Shown piece after piece: positions 62,027 through 64,000 of a stretch of DNA of 64,000 nt. The stretch lies in the NCBI GenBank assembly GCA_003258405.1, contig QKPN01000002.1:124001-188000 (forward strand), read 5' to 3'. The translations under genes were made by a program, and so were the position numbers. The stretch is from Rhodobacteraceae bacterium DSL-40 (GTDB lineage Bacteria; Pseudomonadota; Alphaproteobacteria; Rhodobacterales; Rhodobacteraceae). The first letter of the stretch is position 1. Each line of letters opens with the position of its first letter. The notes beneath the pieces are model-generated. The model had not been told where the DNA came from and did no database searches. It saw only the letters and a list, made by a program, of their open reading frames with translations.

Positions 62027-63634
62027 ATGCTGGACAGAGCCATGAACACGCCCGAACTGCCGCCCGAAGTCGCCCGCCGGCGGACCTTCGCGATCATCTC
62101 ACATCCCGATGCGGGCAAGACAACGCTGACGGAGAAGTTCCTGCTCTACGGCGGCGCCATCCAGATGGCGGGCCAGGTCCGCGCCAAGGGCGAGGCGCGC
62201 AGAACTCGCAGCGATTTCATGAAGTTGGAGCAGGATCGCGGCATCTCTGTCTCGGCCTCCGCCATGTCCTTCCCCTTCCAGGACTGGTGGTTCAACCTCG
62301 TGGACACGCCGGGCCACAGCGACTTCTCCGAAGACACCTACCGGACGCTGACGGCAGTCGATGCGGCCATCATGGTGATCGACGGGGCGAAGGGGGTCGA
62401 GAGCCAGACGCGCAAGCTCTTCGAGGTCTGCCGCCTCCGCGACCTGCCGATCATCACCTTCTGCAACAAGATGGACCGCGAGGCCCGCGATACCTTTGAA
62501 ATCATAGACGAAATCCAGCAGGAGCTCCAGCTCGACGTCTGCCCGGCAAGCTGGCCCATCGGCATGGGCCGCGAGTTTCTCGGCTGCTACGACATGCTGA
62601 ACGACCGGCTCGAGCTCATGGACCGCGCCGATCGCAACAAGCGCGCCGAGAGCATCCGCATGGAAGGCCTCGACGATCCGCGGATGGCCGACCACATTCC
62701 GGCGGACCTGCTCGAGACCCTCCGCGAGGAGGTCGAGATGGCGCGCGAGCTGCTGCCCACCTTCGACCACCAGGCCATGCTCGACGGCAACCTCTCGCCG
62801 ATCTGGTTCGGCTCGGCGATCAACTCCTTCGGGGTGCAGGAGCTCATGCGCGGCATCGGGCTCTACGGGCCCCCGCCCCAGATCCGCCCGACCGAAACCC
62901 GCGGCGTCGGCGCCTGGGAAGACAAGGTCACCGGCTTCGTCTTCAAGGTCCAGGCCAACATGGACCCCAAGCACCGCGACCGCGTGGCCTTCGTCCGCCT
63001 CTGCTCTGGCCATTTTGCCCGTGGCATGAAGCTCAAGCACGTGCGCACCGGCAAGCCGATGGCGATCTCCAACCCCGTGCTCTTCCTCGCCAACGACCGC
63101 GAACTGGCCGAGGATGCCTGGGCCGGCGACATCATCGGCATCCCGAACCACGGCCAGCTCCGCATCGGCGATGCGCTGACCGAAGGCGAGGACCTGCGCT
63201 TCACCGGCATTCCCTCGTTTGCGCCGGAACTCCTGCAGAACGTCCGCGCGGGCGATCCGATGAAGGCCAAGCACCTCGAAAAGGCGCTGACCCAGTTCGC
63301 CGAGGAAGGCGCCTCGAAGCTCTTCAAGCCGGTATTCGGCTCGGGCTGGATCGTCGGCGTCGTCGGCCCCCTCCAGTTCGATGTGCTCGCCTCCCGCATC
63401 GAGCTCGAATACGGGCTTCCCGTCCGCTTCGAGCCGACCCAGTTCACATCCGCGCGCTGGATCTCGGGCCCGAAGGACAAGATCGAGGCCTTCATCAAGG
63501 CCAACAAGGGCCATATGGCCGAGGACCACGACGGCGATCCGGTCTACATGACCCGCCTGCAATGGGACATCGACCGCGTGGAGCGCGATTATCCAGACCT
63601 TCGGCTTACCGCGACAAAGGAAATGATGGTCTGA
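62027..63634 (+). CDS. prfC: Peptide chain release factor 3
   Basis: 535 residues from ATG 62027 (MLDRAM); ATG 62042 is an alternative and the frame opens further upstream without family similarity. GTPase motifs: ISHPDAGKTT (P-loop), VDTPGHSDFSEDTYRTL (G3) and FCNKMDRE (G4), plus the switch region RRTRSDFMKLEQDRGISVS. It recycles RF1/RF2 after termination. Confidence 0.95.
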   Translation: MLDRAMNTPELPPEVARRRTFAIISHPDAGKTTLTEKFLLYGGAIQMAGQVRAKGEARRTRSDFMKLEQDRGISVSASAMSFPFQDWWFNLVDTPGHSDFSEDTYRTLTAVDAAIMVIDGAKGVESQTRKLFEVCRLRDLPIITFCNKMDREARDTFEIIDEIQQELQLDVCPASWPIGMGREFLGCYDMLNDRLELMDRADRNKRAESIRMEGLDDPRMADHIPADLLETLREEVEMARELLPTFDHQAMLDGNLSPIWFGSAINSFGVQELMRGIGLYGPPPQIRPTETRGVGAWEDKVTGFVFKVQANMDPKHRDRVAFVRLCSGHFARGMKLKHVRTGKPMAISNPVLFLANDRELAEDAWAGDIIGIPNHGQLRIGDALTEGEDLRFTGIPSFAPELLQNVRAGDPMKAKHLEKALTQFAEEGASKLFKPVFGSGWIVGVVGPLQFDVLASRIELEYGLPVRFEPTQFTSARWISGPKDKIEAFIKANKGHMAEDHDGDPVYMTRLQWDIDRVERDYPDLRLTATKEMMV

Positions 63635-63722
63635 TTTCCGGGCGGAGACGCGCGCGGCCGAGACGGATTGGTTTACCGGCCCGGGCGCGCTAGGGAGGGC
63701 GGGTTCCCCGGATCGAGGCCCC

Positions 63723-64000
63723 ATGCTCCCCAACCTCGCCATAGTCCTGCCGATCTTCGCCCTGATCCTTGCGGGCTGGCTCGCGCGGCGCAGCAATGCG
63801 CTCGGGCCGGATGCCACCCGCGAGGTGAACCGTCTTGTGGTCTATCTCGCCCTTCCCGCCCTGCTCTTCGACATCATGGCGAACGCGAGCCCCGCGGAGA
63901 TCTGGCAACCCGGCTTCATTTTCGCCTTCTCGGCCGGGTGTGCAGCCGTTTTCGGGATCACCCTTCTTGTGCGGATGCGCCGCGGCCGCCGGCTTGCCGA
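63723..64000 (+). CDS. AEC (auxin efflux carrier) family transporter, 5' part only
   Basis: The first 92 residues from ATG 63723; the rest lies beyond the window. Begins MLPNLAIVLPIFALILAGWL, with VNRLVVYLALPALLFDIMA, the second-helix pattern of the AEC family of small-acid exporters. The substrate is unknown. Confidence 0.8.
   Translation, partial: MLPNLAIVLPIFALILAGWLARRSNALGPDATREVNRLVVYLALPALLFDIMANASPAEIWQPGFIFAFSAGCAAVFGITLLVRMRRGRRLA

Noticed and set aside
62099-63817. A 572-codon minus-strand frame opposite prfC
   Set aside because: Compositional shadow of RF3, whose GTPase motifs are unambiguous.

Overview
This window is chromosomal DNA from a high-GC alphaproteobacterium, almost certainly of the order Rhodobacterales (Rhodobacter/Roseobacter group). 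The evidence is a gene transfer agent (GTA) cluster in the Rhodobacter capsulatus order, DUF2849 beside a nitrite/sulfite-type reductase, the small DUF6280 protein beside pheT, and many lineage-typical short genes (DUF465, DUF2007, DUF2892). I see no rRNA, tRNA or CRISPR array. The genus cannot be read from the sequence alone.

Layout. 1-4.4 kb is a sulfur region: a partial sulfite reductase gene and DUF2849 (minus strand), preceded by a Met/Cys-rich leader ORF; a divergent Lrp/AsnC regulator with a palindrome in the shared promoter; and an operon of a phosphatase/rhodanese-like sulfur protein, a SulP permease and a DUF2892 membrane protein. 4.5-6.3 kb holds a small secreted protein and a ferric-reductase-like flavocytochrome. 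6.7-11.6 kb is a YbhGFSR-type ABC exporter operon. Its TetR repressor gene survives only as a C-terminal tail fused to a broken IS3-family OrfA. 12.1-27.1 kb is a complete-looking GTA structural cluster (minus strand) from terminase to host-specificity protein. It carries two small genes I do not expect in the R. capsulatus cluster, and a strong promoter followed directly by an intrinsic terminator lies in front of it.

27.2-31.8 kb is the fatty-acid/cell-wall block fabD-fabG-acpP-fabF-mltG. 31.9-42.3 kb holds truA, the ycjX/ycjF stress pair, an alpha/beta hydrolase, an EamA permease, a tRNA methyltransferase, a polyprenyl diphosphate synthase (quinone tail), ispE and a TPR protein. 42.3-48.2 kb holds the ETF-ubiquinone oxidoreductase, greA with a structured leader, mobA, azlCD and mscL. 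48.3-57.1 kb holds pheT, DUF6280, glyA, a SemiSWEET, a DUF3772 mechanosensitive channel and cysK. 57.2-64 kb holds a two-domain NUDIX protein, a cobalamin riboswitch driving a lone CbiM-type permease, a GNAT enzyme, a pentapeptide-repeat protein with striking internal repeats, prfC and the start of an AEC transporter.

How it fits together. Sulfur assimilation recurs (sulfite reductase, SulP, cysK). The GTA cluster is a single tightly coupled transcription unit, with most genes overlapping by 1-4 bases. By eye its base composition is less GC-biased than the flanks. The left edge of the GTA is an IS scar, and the same event appears to have removed the repressor of the adjacent exporter. All functional calls come from reading the sequence; no database search was run.
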